From an uncultured Draconibacterium sp. (lineage in GTDB: Bacteria > Bacteroidota > Bacteroidia > Bacteroidales > Prolixibacteraceae), in contig NZ_OY771647.1 in assembly GCF_963674925.1 (NCBI RefSeq), positions 945,501-1,009,500 of the forward strand: a DNA stretch of 64,000 nt, given 5' to 3'. Below the pieces are notes generated by a model. That model searched no databases. It was not told where the DNA came from and worked only from the letters and a program-made list of their open reading frames with translations. The translations under genes and the position numbers were made by a program. Within the stretch, counting starts at the first letter, position 1. Each line of letters begins with the position of its first letter. Shown here in pieces: positions 17,755-26,016 of the stretch.

Positions 17755-19113
17755 CTACTGCGACTGCAAACTTTCCTCCGTTTCCCAAAACCGTTGTCCT
17801 CTGTAAAACTGCAGTACTTTCATTTTTATCTCCCACTGCGTGCGCGAGCGTAAAACCGAACTCTGAGTAGTTGCGAGGCGGTTTTTAGCAATGTAATAAT
17901 CGTTGATATCAATCAATCCCTGGTCGAATTTCTTTTCCGCAGCCTGAAAAGCCAGCTCGTCAACCTCGGTGCGTTTTACATACTGACTGTGTTCTTTGTA
18001 CAAAGCTTCCAGTTCGGTGAGGTTATTTACCATCTCGAAAAACAGTTTTTGCCTTTCATCATCGAGGTTATTTTTGGCCCGTTGCAGTTCAAGTTTTGCT
18101 TTTTTCACGTCGGAGCGAATCGCCCACTTATTAAAAACCGGAATACTTAAACGGGCTCCCAAATACTGATTTTTGTTGTTTTTCCACTGATCGCCAAAAG
18201 CTACTGTGTTACCATCGGCATCGGTATTGGTTTCGTAAAAACCGGTGTTATACGATCCATTGGCATAAAGCGAAGGATAGAGTGCCGAACGGCTTAAAGC
18301 AAGGCCTTTTTCGGTGGCTTTCACATTGGCTTCAATCGACTGATAATAAGGTGACCAACTGGTGTATTGCTCAAAAAGTTGTTGCGGCCGATCTACTTTT
18401 TCGTTAATTACAATCGACGAATCATCCACCAGTTCCATTTCATCAGCAGAAACATAATTCATCAGCTGTTTCAGTTTTAAGGTGGCTGTTTCAACGGTGT
18501 TTTCAATCTTTATTTTGTTGAGTTCTTCGCGCTCCAGATTGGCGCGCATGTCCAGTAAGTCGGTTTTGGCTTTTAAACCCACTTCCACTTTCTTTTCTGT
18601 TGTTTTCAAACTTAGCTTCGAGGCTTCTACCTGCTCGTTGGCAATTTCCAGCATTCCCTTGTAATAAACCACATCGAAAAAGGCCACCATCACGTTAAAA
18701 GCCAAATCATCGGTTGCATTTAAACGATTGTATTCCGAGGCCTGTTTTCTGAATTTCTGATATTTTATCCGGTTCTGAATACGAAATCCATCAAAAACGG
18801 CAATAGACGACGACAAATTATAAGTGTTGTTAAAAAACTCGGTATTGATATAAGCATTGGTATTGGGGTCAACCGAGCGACCAAAGTTCAACCCCGCACT
18901 GGTTGAGGCATTCAAATCCGGTAACATGTTGCGCTTAGCTTGCTGCGCGTCTTCCAGCGACAGTTTTTCAAGAATCTCATACTCTTTTAAATTAATATTG
19001 TTTTCAATGGCATAAGAAATACATTGGTTCAGGCTCCATTTTTGCTGAGCCTGAACCGTATTTCCAATTATTAAATACAAAACTATAATGAGAATTATTC
19101 GTTTCTTAATCAT
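17755..19113 (-). CDS. TolC-family outer-membrane efflux protein
   Basis: Outer-membrane channel of the tripartite exporter. I place the start at 19113, not at the longer open frame beginning at 19158. The shorter form begins MIKKRIILIIVLYLIIGNTVQAQ, a clean signal peptide, and the extra 15 codons overlap a sigma-54 promoter. The mature protein starts with WSLNQCISYAIENNINLKEYE, the usual TolC repeat opening. It contains two long helical hairpin repeats and ends near QFYRGQRFWETEESLQSQ. It is the first gene of the minus-strand operon; the fusion-protein gene follows after 137 bases. Confidence 0.9.
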   Translation of the reverse strand: MIKKRIILIIVLYLIIGNTVQAQQKWSLNQCISYAIENNINLKEYEILEKLSLEDAQQAKRNMLPDLNASTSAGLNFGRSVDPNTNAYINTEFFNNTYNLSSSIAVFDGFRIQNRIKYQKFRKQASEYNRLNATDDLAFNVMVAFFDVVYYKGMLEIANEQVEASKLSLKTTEKKVEVGLKAKTDLLDMRANLEREELNKIKIENTVETATLKLKQLMNYVSADEMELVDDSSIVINEKVDRPQQLFEQYTSWSPYYQSIEANVKATEKGLALSRSALYPSLYANGSYNTGFYETNTDADGNTVAFGDQWKNNKNQYLGARLSIPVFNKWAIRSDVKKAKLELQRAKNNLDDERQKLFFEMVNNLTELEALYKEHSQYVKRTEVDELAFQAAEKKFDQGLIDINDYYIAKNRLATTQSSVLRSRTQWEIKMKVLQFYRGQRFWETEESLQSQ

Positions 19114-19139
19114 CGTATAAAAATTGTTTTCACTCTCCG

Positions 19140-19155
19140 TGCCATTATAATGCCA
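19140..19155 (-). promoter_or_regulatory. Sigma-54 (-24/-12) promoter of tolC
   Basis: The minus strand reads TGGCATTATAATGGCA: GG at -24 and GC at -12 with exactly ten bases between them, as sigma-54 requires. Consensus is TGGCACG-N4-TTGCA; the deviations are at three positions. Transcription would start near 19129, about 16 bases before the ATG at 19113. An NtrC-type activator gene lies 1.2 kb away, which supports the reading. Confidence 0.65.
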
Positions 19156-19211
19156 CAAACCCTAAACACTGATTTAGTGCGACTTACCAATTTCTCTCGC
19201 TTTGAATCGTT

Positions 19212-19247
19212 AAAAATATTTACAGAATATTGTAAAATATTTTTACA
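19212..19247. promoter_or_regulatory. Palindromic upstream activator site for the tolC promoter
   Basis: Two overlapping inverted repeats: TTTACA-GAATAT-TGTAAA at 19219-19236, and the perfect 17-base palindrome TGTAAAATATTTTTACA at 19231-19247. They sit about 85 to 120 bases upstream of the predicted transcription start, the usual distance for enhancer sites of NtrC-type activators. Binding by the regulator at 20353 is inferred. Confidence 0.55.
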
Positions 19248-19300
19248 GTTGATTGGAAATGGTTTTGGCTTAGTCTAATTTTGAATATAAAAATGGAAGC

Positions 19301-19498
19301 GTTAAGCTGGGCTTTCAGCCCGCTTTTATGTTCTGCAAATTAACATCACGAGGCGTTGCCTCCGTGCTGAATTAAATTGGGCTTTCAGCCCGAAGACCAT
19401 TTGATGATAAAACGCCACAAAGTGGCAACTTAATTCAGCCCAATGCAACGCGTTGGGAAATATGATACGATAATTCGAACAGCGCCCTGAAAGGGCAA
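19301..19498. repeat. Compound REP array A (upstream of the RAYT gene)
   Basis: A string of short palindromes: GGGCTTTCAGCCC twice, GAGGCGTTGCCTC, GCCACAAAGTGGC, a CAACGCGTTG core and GCCCTGAAAGGGC. The same modules in the same order recur in arrays B and C. Array A ends 15 bases before the transposase start codon. This is the pattern expected for REP elements mobilised by a RAYT protein. Confidence 0.9.
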
Positions 19499-19513
19499 TT
19501 TAAACAAGTTATC

Positions 19514-19969
19514 ATGGCACAATCTCTTTCGAAATTATTTATACACATTATTTTCCACACAAAAAATAATGAGACCAAAATCAAGAAAGAAGATTCCAAG
19601 GAATTATATGCTTACATGGGAGCCATAATAAAGGACAATGATTCAATTCCAATTATTATAAATGGCGTGGAAGACCATGTTCATGTTCTTTGTGTTATGT
19701 CGAAAAATATAGCACTGGCAAAATTGGTTGAAGAAATCAAACGTCACAGCAGCCGATGGATTAAATCAAAAGGAGACTATTACAAACATTTTGCCTGGCA
19801 AGGAGGCTATGGAGGATTTTCGGTTAGTCCCTCCGTTCACGACAAAACCAAAACATATATCGAGAAACAAGAAGAGCATCATAGAAAGATGAATTTTAAA
19901 GAAGAATATTTATTGTTTTTAAAAGAATATGGAATTGAATATGATGAAAAATATCTTTGGGTTGATTGA
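19514..19969 (+). CDS. REP-associated tyrosine transposase (RAYT), IS200/IS605 TnpA-like
   Basis: A Y1/HUH-type single-strand transposase of 151 residues. The HUH metal-binding motif is H55-V-H57 (EDHVHVLC) and the likely catalytic tyrosine is Y115 in KTYIEKQEEHH. The conserved FAWQGGYGGFSVS stretch is present. Length is normal and all key residues are intact, so it should be active. There are no IS left and right ends of the IS200 kind; instead the gene is framed by compound palindromic arrays, ending 15 bases upstream and beginning one base downstream of it. I therefore call it a RAYT and not a plain IS. It has no expected link to the efflux genes around it. Confidence 0.9.
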   Translation: MAQSLSKLFIHIIFHTKNNETKIKKEDSKELYAYMGAIIKDNDSIPIIINGVEDHVHVLCVMSKNIALAKLVEEIKRHSSRWIKSKGDYYKHFAWQGGYGGFSVSPSVHDKTKTYIEKQEEHHRKMNFKEEYLLFLKEYGIEYDEKYLWVD

Positions 19970-19970
19970 T

Positions 19971-20153
19971 GTTAAGCTGTGCTTTCAGCCCGCAGGATTA
20001 GCTGTCTATACTACCACCCGGGACGATGTCCCGGGCTGAAATAAGCCGGGCTTTCAGCCCGAAAATAAATGAATGTACAAAACGCCACCAAGAGGCAGCT
20101 TAATGCAACGCTTTGGGAATATAAAACAATAAAAACAGCGCCCTAAAAGGGCA
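19971..20153. repeat. Compound REP array B
   Basis: Begins one base after the transposase stop. The modules are GTGCTTTCAGCCCG, CCCGGGACGATGTCCCGGG, GGGCTTTCAGCCC, a decayed GCCACCAAGAGGC, CAACGCTTTG and GCCCTAAAAGGGC. Compared with array A, several palindromes carry mismatches, so this copy is partly degenerate. Confidence 0.88.
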
Positions 20154-20193
20154 GGTTAAATGCATCAATTGAAGCTTAAACAAAAACAGAAAT

Positions 20194-20340
20194 TCCGGTG
20201 CTGCCGCCGGGCCGAAATAAATTGGGTTTTCAGCCTTAAAATCCGTTAAATGAACAACGCCACAAAGTGGCAACTTAATTCAGCCCAATGCAACGCATTG
20301 GGGAAAAAACGAAAGCAAGAACACCGCCCTGAAAGGGCAA
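20194..20340. repeat. Compound REP array C
   Basis: Third copy: a CCGGTGCTGCCGCCGG palindrome, GGGTTTTCAGCC, GCCACAAAGTGGC, CAACGCATTG and GCCCTGAAAGGGC. It ends 12 bases before the start of the response regulator gene, so the native promoter of that gene, if any, has been displaced by or lies within the array. Confidence 0.88.
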
Positions 20341-20352
20341 ATTAAAAGTACC

Positions 20353-21717
20353 ATGCCAAAAGGAAACATCTTAATAGTTGACGACAACAAAAGCATTATC
20401 AGCACGCTGGAGATTTTGCTGGGGCAGGAATTTGATGCCGTGAAAGGGATTACCAATCCAAACCTCATTCCCAATGAACTGCGAACCGGCAACTACAACG
20501 TTGTAATTCTCGACATGAATTTTCAGGCCGGAATAAACACCGGAAACGAAGGTTTGTACTGGCTTGAACAGATAAAAAAAAGTTATCCAGATATCTCGGT
20601 GGTGCTGATTACTGCCTACAGCGAAGTGGAGCTGGCTGTAAAAGCACTGAAACAAGGGGCCACTGATTTCGTTCCAAAACCCTGGGACAACAGCAAACTG
20701 CTGGCTACGATTAAAGCTGCCGTTCAGCTTAATTTTTCGAAAACTGAAGTTGGAAAACTGAGACAGAAAGAGGCCGGGTTAAAACAGGAATTGAACCGCG
20801 ATCAGAAATTTATTATTGGTTCGTCGCCACAACTTACGCAGGTGATGAACATGGTACGTAAAGTGGCAAAAACCAATGCCAATATTCTGATTACCGGAGA
20901 AAACGGAACGGGAAAAGAACTGATTGCCCGCGAAATACACCGCCTTTCGCAACGTCGCAACGAAGTGATGGTGAGTGTTGATATGGGCGCCATAAGCGAA
21001 ACACTTTTTGAAAGCGAACTTTTTGGCCATGTAAAAGGGGCTTTTACCGACGCCCGCGAGAACCGCGCCGGCAAATTTGAAACGGCCCACAAGGGAACAC
21101 TGTTTCTCGACGAAATTGGAAACCTATCCTTTCATTTGCAAGCCAAGTTATTAGCTGCCATTCAGAACCGTGAGTTTATGCGACTGGGGTCCGACAAACC
21201 GATTCCGGTTGATATACGGCTGGTTTGTGCCACCAATAAAAAACTGGAAAATATGGTAGTTGAAGGTTTGTTTCGCGAAGATTTGTTGTACCGTATTAAT
21301 ACCATTCAAATAGAAGTTCCTCCGCTTCGCGAAAGAGGCGACGACATTATTGTTCTGGCCGATTTCTTTCTGAAGAAATTTGCTTCGAAATACGAAAAAC
21401 ACGGATTAAAAATTAATCAACCTGCCCAGGAAAAGCTACTGAAATACAACTGGCCCGGCAATATTCGCGAACTGCAACACACCATCGAAAAGGCCGTAAT
21501 TTTAAGCGATTCCCTGGTGTTAAAACCGGAAGATTTTTTCTTTAAACAAGTATTTGCATCGAAATTTGAAGATGAACTCCTGACCATTGAAGAGATGGAA
21601 AAACGCATGATCGTTTCGGCCATCGATAAAAATGCAGGAAACATGAGTCTGGCTGCCGATAAACTGGGAATTACACGCCAAACACTGTACAACAAAATAA
21701 AAAAATACGGGCTATGA
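20353..21717 (+). CDS. Sigma-54-dependent response regulator, NtrC family
   Basis: Transcription activator of 454 residues. The receiver domain has acidic residues D10/D11 and phosphoacceptor D54 (VVILDMNF), with the conserved lysine in VPKPW near 109. The AAA+ domain runs from about 152 to 385: Walker A is GENGTGKE at 182-189, the sigma-54 contact loop is GAFTDA at 229-234 (canonical GAFTGA) and Walker B is FLDEIG at 251-256. The C-terminus is a Fis-type helix-turn-helix (NMSLAADKLGITRQTLYNKI). It overlaps the kinase gene by four bases. The likely target is the sigma-54 promoter in front of tolC; autoregulation is unclear because REP arrays fill the upstream region. Confidence 0.95.
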   Translation: MPKGNILIVDDNKSIISTLEILLGQEFDAVKGITNPNLIPNELRTGNYNVVILDMNFQAGINTGNEGLYWLEQIKKSYPDISVVLITAYSEVELAVKALKQGATDFVPKPWDNSKLLATIKAAVQLNFSKTEVGKLRQKEAGLKQELNRDQKFIIGSSPQLTQVMNMVRKVAKTNANILITGENGTGKELIAREIHRLSQRRNEVMVSVDMGAISETLFESELFGHVKGAFTDARENRAGKFETAHKGTLFLDEIGNLSFHLQAKLLAAIQNREFMRLGSDKPIPVDIRLVCATNKKLENMVVEGLFREDLLYRINTIQIEVPPLRERGDDIIVLADFFLKKFASKYEKHGLKINQPAQEKLLKYNWPGNIRELQHTIEKAVILSDSLVLKPEDFFFKQVFASKFEDELLTIEEMEKRMIVSAIDKNAGNMSLAADKLGITRQTLYNKIKKYGL

Positions 21718-23066
21718 TTAGTAAAAACCTATATTTTAAAATCCTGGTCAGAGTCCTGCTTTTACTGGCCGGTGCCCTATTTCTTGGGTGGCTTATCTTC
21801 GATCAAAAGGCTTATGTTTTTGCCATCATTCCTTCCCTGTTTATTTTGGGAGTTACCATTAACCTCATCTATTTTTTGAACCGTATTAACCGCCGGATAT
21901 TTTACTTTTTCGATGCTATTAGAAACGAAGACTCGACCTTGCGTTTTCCCAATAACATCAACAATAAAACGATTAACGACCTCAACCAAAGCCTGCAAAA
22001 AGTAAACGCCCAGATTCAGCAAATCTACCTCGATAACCAAAAGCAGGAACAATATTTCCAGGCCCTTCTGGAGCACGCCGCCACCGGGATGTTTACCTTC
22101 AATAAAAAAGGTTTTATTCTGCATTCGAATAAACTTGCCAAACAACTTTTTGAAGTGGATGTGCTTACGCATATTAACCAGTTGGAACGAATTGATCCCA
22201 AACTTTTTCAATCCATAAAAGAGATACAACCGACGGAGCAGCGACTAATTACACTTCATCTTAAAACCGGAATTATTCAGTTACTCATCAAGTCGAATTC
22301 ATTTATTTCTGACAAAGATGAGTTGATGCTTATTTCGGTGCACGACATTAAAAACCAGCTGGATGAAAAGGAGTTGGATTCGTGGCGGAAACTGATACGG
22401 GTAATGATGCACGAGATCATGAACTCAATCACCCCGGTAACCTCGTTATCAGAAAGTCTGGCCGGATATTTCTACAAAAACGGGGCAATGGTATCGCCTG
22501 AAGATATTAATACTAAAACGATTGAGACGACCATTCGCGGGCTGGAAGTTATTCGCGAACAAGGTAAAGGACTGATCAATTTTGTGGATTCGTACCGAAA
22601 GATCACACGGCTCCCCGCTCCTGAAAAGAAAGTCTTCCAGGTGAAAAACCTGATCGATCATATACGGATTTTATCATCGTCGTTTGAGAATGCCGAGCAT
22701 GTTGAGTTATCGTGTAATGTTACGCCTCCACAACTCGAATTACATGCCGATGAAAAGCAGATTTCGCAGGTACTCATTAACCTGGTAAAAAATGCCTATC
22801 AGGCCAACGATAGTAATACAACTGCAAAAATCAGGATCAAAGCAACGGTCAATGAAGCGGGACACCCAACCATTTCGGTTATCGACAACGGCCCCGGAAT
22901 TTCGGATGAATTAATGGACAAAATTTTTGTTCCGTTTTTTACCACCAAAGAAAATGGTTCAGGAATCGGACTCAGTATTTCGCGCCAGATTATGCAATTG
23001 CACGGCGGAAGCCTGAAAATGAGTTCCGTTCCCGGAAAATATACTTCTGCAGTTTTGGTATTTTAA
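21714..23066 (+). CDS. Membrane sensor histidine kinase, NtrY-like
   Basis: Partner kinase of the preceding regulator, 450 residues. Two membrane segments lie at about 9-28 and 32-55, with almost no periplasmic loop, so it probably senses a membrane or cytoplasmic signal. A HAMP-like linker and a PAS-like domain at about 110-210 follow (LEHAATGMFTFNKKG). The phosphoacceptor is H233 in MMHEIMNSITPV. The ATPase domain has the N-box NLVKNAYQAN, G1 DNGPGIS and G2 GSGIGLSI. It starts inside the last codons of the regulator gene (ATGA overlap), so the two are translationally coupled. Confidence 0.95.
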   Translation: MISKNLYFKILVRVLLLLAGALFLGWLIFDQKAYVFAIIPSLFILGVTINLIYFLNRINRRIFYFFDAIRNEDSTLRFPNNINNKTINDLNQSLQKVNAQIQQIYLDNQKQEQYFQALLEHAATGMFTFNKKGFILHSNKLAKQLFEVDVLTHINQLERIDPKLFQSIKEIQPTEQRLITLHLKTGIIQLLIKSNSFISDKDELMLISVHDIKNQLDEKELDSWRKLIRVMMHEIMNSITPVTSLSESLAGYFYKNGAMVSPEDINTKTIETTIRGLEVIREQGKGLINFVDSYRKITRLPAPEKKVFQVKNLIDHIRILSSSFENAEHVELSCNVTPPQLELHADEKQISQVLINLVKNAYQANDSNTTAKIRIKATVNEAGHPTISVIDNGPGISDELMDKIFVPFFTTKENGSGIGLSISRQIMQLHGGSLKMSSVPGKYTSAVLVF

Positions 23067-23083
23067 TCCGAAAAAAAAGCCTT

Positions 23084-23494
23084 CTATTTCCTGCCGATCA
23101 AACGATCAACCGAGAATTTTCCACTACCTGACAGTAATAAAACAACATAACTTACCAGGTAGAATAAAGCCATTTCTTTGCGACCAAATGGATCGGCACC
23201 ATGAACGATAAACGCAGCAACAGCCATGGTAACAATTAATGGAATTACGGCCAGGCGGGTTCCTAAACCAAGCATGATAAGAATAGAGCAGAAAAATTCA
23301 GCGAAAACCGCCAGAACCAGGGAAACTTCCGGTCCTAACCCCAGTGGATCGCCAAATTGCATTTCGCCAGCTAAAAGGCGCTGTAATTTTGGGAATCCGT
23401 GAGTTAGCATAAAACCACCCGACGCCAAACGCAGCAGCAACAGTGATAAATGAACACTGGTATTGTTTAATTTTGTTCGAAATAACTGATTCAT
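23084..23494 (-). CDS. DoxX-family membrane protein
   Basis: A small integral membrane protein of 136 residues with about four membrane segments and the family hallmark RLASGGFMLTHGFPKL near residue 25. DoxX proteins form part of thiosulfate:quinone oxidoreductases in some archaea, but in Bacteroidota most are of unknown role, often linked to redox or oxidative stress. It ends 17 bases from the convergent kinase gene and has no evident operon partner. The functional call beyond the family is open. Confidence 0.88.
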   Translation of the reverse strand: MNQLFRTKLNNTSVHLSLLLLRLASGGFMLTHGFPKLQRLLAGEMQFGDPLGLGPEVSLVLAVFAEFFCSILIMLGLGTRLAVIPLIVTMAVAAFIVHGADPFGRKEMALFYLVSYVVLLLSGSGKFSVDRLIGRK

Positions 23495-23569
23495 AGCTTC
23501 TGTTTTTTATTTTACACCAAAACAACCACACTTTAAAATTGTTGGCATTCCCTTTTGAAATTACAATTA

Positions 23570-23603
23570 AAAAGCCCGATAACCATAAGGCTACCGGGCT
23601 TTT
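23570..23603 (-). terminator. Rho-independent terminator after the GH27-GH127 operon
   Basis: On the minus strand, AAAAGCCCGGTAGCC pairs with GGTTATCGGGCTTTT across a four-base loop, followed by a T-rich run. It lies 29 bases after the stop codon of the GH127 gene. The stem is nearly perfect and could also work for transcripts coming from the other side. Confidence 0.82.
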
Positions 23604-23631
23604 CAACTTGATATAAATCAACTCTTTCTTC

Positions 23632-26004
23632 TTAATCGTTTTTACTTAGTAAGCGAACTTCAATTAAACGCATGCTTGATTGATTGCCAGAAGCCTGCAC
23701 CTTAACTATCAGTTCTTCCTTGGCTACTTCGCTATCAGGTATCGGAATTACTTTTTCCAGGATGGCATCTTCATCTCCTCCATTCAGTTCTATAGTACCG
23801 ACAGAATTATTGTTCACAAGGATTTCTGCCGAACGCGGATAAGCCGAATCAAAATATTTCAGGTGTATAAAACGACCTGTTTTTTCCCGATTTTTCAGGT
23901 TATAGCTAAAAAAACGGCGTGTTTCGCGGTAGTGATAATCATTGTCGTATCCGGTTCTTGATCCTTCAAATTTTACGAAGTGATCTGATTCGGGCTGCTG
24001 TTCCCCTGATTCAACCTTATCAACAGTAATGGCATCCAGCGCAATTTGGGCTTTTTCTGCCTCCTCAACTTCACGAATCATATCGTTCAGTTCTTCGTTG
24101 GTTGCCTGCGACCAGTATATGTTGTAGCGCGACTCGTGTATCCGGTAAAACGGCAACAATTCCAGTCCATTTTCATATTTTTCAGGATATAAACCGCTTA
24201 GTTTGAAAGCCAGTTTATCACTGTCTTCTTTCTCCAGCATCGATGGTAAATTATCAGCCGGTGCAACAATTACGGGGCGGTCTTTCAGCGGAATCATTTT
24301 ACCATGTGCAACGTGTCCCATTCTACTTGCATCGGCATATAATCCTTGCAAATCTTCAGTGCCTGTTTTTGCTGCCAGCACAATTGGTCCGTATTTGAAA
24401 GCATAATTATTACTGTTGTCTTCCAATTGTTCTACGGTAATTTTCATGGGTAAAACCAGCTCTACTTTATCGCCCTTTTCCCATTCGCGGTTAACAACAG
24501 CATAACCATTTTCCGACAGCTGGTATTTAGCTGCCTTTCCGTTCACCAGTACTTTCATTGCTCCGTCTTCAACCCACGACGGGTAACGCAGGTGCAATTC
24601 AAATTCCGTTGTTTCTTTTGGATTGATAGTGAGATATACCTTGTCCTCATCAGGAAACTGAGTTTCCAAAACCACTTCAGTTTCTTTTTCTTTCCAGTTT
24701 AAAACCGATGGAATAAACAGGTTTACATAGAGCGACTTATCGCTGTGTGCATAAATCATTTCACCATATTTCCCCGGATTTTCAATACCGGAACCCACAC
24801 AACACCAAAAGCTGGTTTGAGGTTGCGAATATACCCGGTAGTGGTTGGGTCGCATAGGTGTAAAGTAAACCAGACCGCCATTGTCAGGATTTAGTGATGC
24901 TAAAATATGATTGTAAAGTGTCTTCTCGTAATAGTCGATAAAATTGCTGTTATTGCCAAAAGTGGGATACAGCATTTTGGTCAGTTTCAGCATATTGTAT
25001 GAGTTGCAGGTTTCCGGTCCTTCAACCGATGAAATCATTTCCGAAAAATCATCTTTTGGATGAAAATGCTCGCGAACACTGTTTCCGCCAATAGCCACAC
25101 TGCGGCCGTTTACCACTGTATTCCAGAAAAACAGGGCTGCATCCGACCAGGTAGAATCGCCATCCAACTCTGCAATACGCTGATAACCGATCACTTTTGG
25201 AATTTGTGTGTTAGCATGTTTTCCATTTAGTTCATCGTGATGTTCGATTAAAGGATTGAGAATTTCGCGATGGGAGAATTTTTTAGCCAATTCAAGGTAT
25301 TTTTCGTCGCCGGTAATATCGGCTACATCGGCAAATGTTTCATTTAAACCGCCGTGCTCGCTTACCAGCATGCTTTGAATTTGTTCATCGCTTAACCCGG
25401 ACGTCAAATCCAGCATCCAGTCAGTCATGTCGATCAGCATTTGTTTAGCCGTTTCGTTTCCTGCATCAATCCAGGCATCGCGCAAACCGGCATACGTTTT
25501 ATGAATGTTATAAAGTGGCACCCATTTGCCATTCAGATTAAAACCTCCGGCACGAATTTCACCATTTTTTACTTCTTCCCACATGCTCACTCCTCCGGGC
25601 ACTCCACCAATATATCCAGTTCCAATAGCATCCTGGCAGCGTTTTAATTCCGAAATCATGTAGTCGAGTCGTTCCTTCATTTCATTATTTCCGGTTGACG
25701 CGTACATCAACGAAAGCGCTGTAAGGTAATGACCACCAATGTGCCCGTCGAGCCCGGTATTTTCCCAATTGGGATAACTCTCGGCTTTTGGCTCTAGGCC
25801 GGCTTCGCGCAGAAAAGGAGCCAGCAAACGATCGGGATCAAGTGCCATCAAGTAGGCGATATCTTGTTTCTGTGCATTTTTAAATTCGCTGTCGAGCAAT
25901 TTTACATCGCTGAGATTAAAATACTCAACCGGCGAATTATCTACTTCTTTAACACATGAATTGAGTACAAAAAATACGATTATGAATAACGTTATATACT
26001 TCAT
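23632..26004 (-). CDS. GH127/GH146-family beta-L-arabinofuranosidase lipoprotein
   Basis: Glycoside hydrolase of the former DUF1680 family, 790 residues. A lipoprotein signal ends at C17 (LNSCVKE), so the enzyme is probably anchored in a membrane facing the periplasm or surface. The zinc/thiol centre typical of GH127 and GH146 is present: E331 and C333 in GPETCNSYN, and C401-C402 in FWCCVGSG. The C-terminal beta domain with GPIVLAAKTGTEDL and RMGHVAHG is more like GH146. It should release L-arabinofuranose from arabinans, arabinogalactans or glycoproteins. The gene follows the GH27 gene after only 12 bases, so the two are co-transcribed. Confidence 0.88.
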   Translation of the reverse strand: MKYITLFIIVFFVLNSCVKEVDNSPVEYFNLSDVKLLDSEFKNAQKQDIAYLMALDPDRLLAPFLREAGLEPKAESYPNWENTGLDGHIGGHYLTALSLMYASTGNNEMKERLDYMISELKRCQDAIGTGYIGGVPGGVSMWEEVKNGEIRAGGFNLNGKWVPLYNIHKTYAGLRDAWIDAGNETAKQMLIDMTDWMLDLTSGLSDEQIQSMLVSEHGGLNETFADVADITGDEKYLELAKKFSHREILNPLIEHHDELNGKHANTQIPKVIGYQRIAELDGDSTWSDAALFFWNTVVNGRSVAIGGNSVREHFHPKDDFSEMISSVEGPETCNSYNMLKLTKMLYPTFGNNSNFIDYYEKTLYNHILASLNPDNGGLVYFTPMRPNHYRVYSQPQTSFWCCVGSGIENPGKYGEMIYAHSDKSLYVNLFIPSVLNWKEKETEVVLETQFPDEDKVYLTINPKETTEFELHLRYPSWVEDGAMKVLVNGKAAKYQLSENGYAVVNREWEKGDKVELVLPMKITVEQLEDNSNNYAFKYGPIVLAAKTGTEDLQGLYADASRMGHVAHGKMIPLKDRPVIVAPADNLPSMLEKEDSDKLAFKLSGLYPEKYENGLELLPFYRIHESRYNIYWSQATNEELNDMIREVEEAEKAQIALDAITVDKVESGEQQPESDHFVKFEGSRTGYDNDYHYRETRRFFSYNLKNREKTGRFIHLKYFDSAYPRSAEILVNNNSVGTIELNGGDEDAILEKVIPIPDSEVAKEELIVKVQASGNQSSMRLIEVRLLSKND

Positions 26005-26016
26005 TTTAATAATAAA

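Noticed and set aside
19114..19158. N-terminal extension of the TolC protein by 15 codons
   Set aside because: It would put a soluble, polar segment before a clear signal peptide and lies over the sigma-54 promoter.
19514..19969. Complete IS200 insertion sequence
   Set aside because: No IS200-type end hairpins or TnpB gene; the flanks are compound REP arrays, which fits a RAYT.
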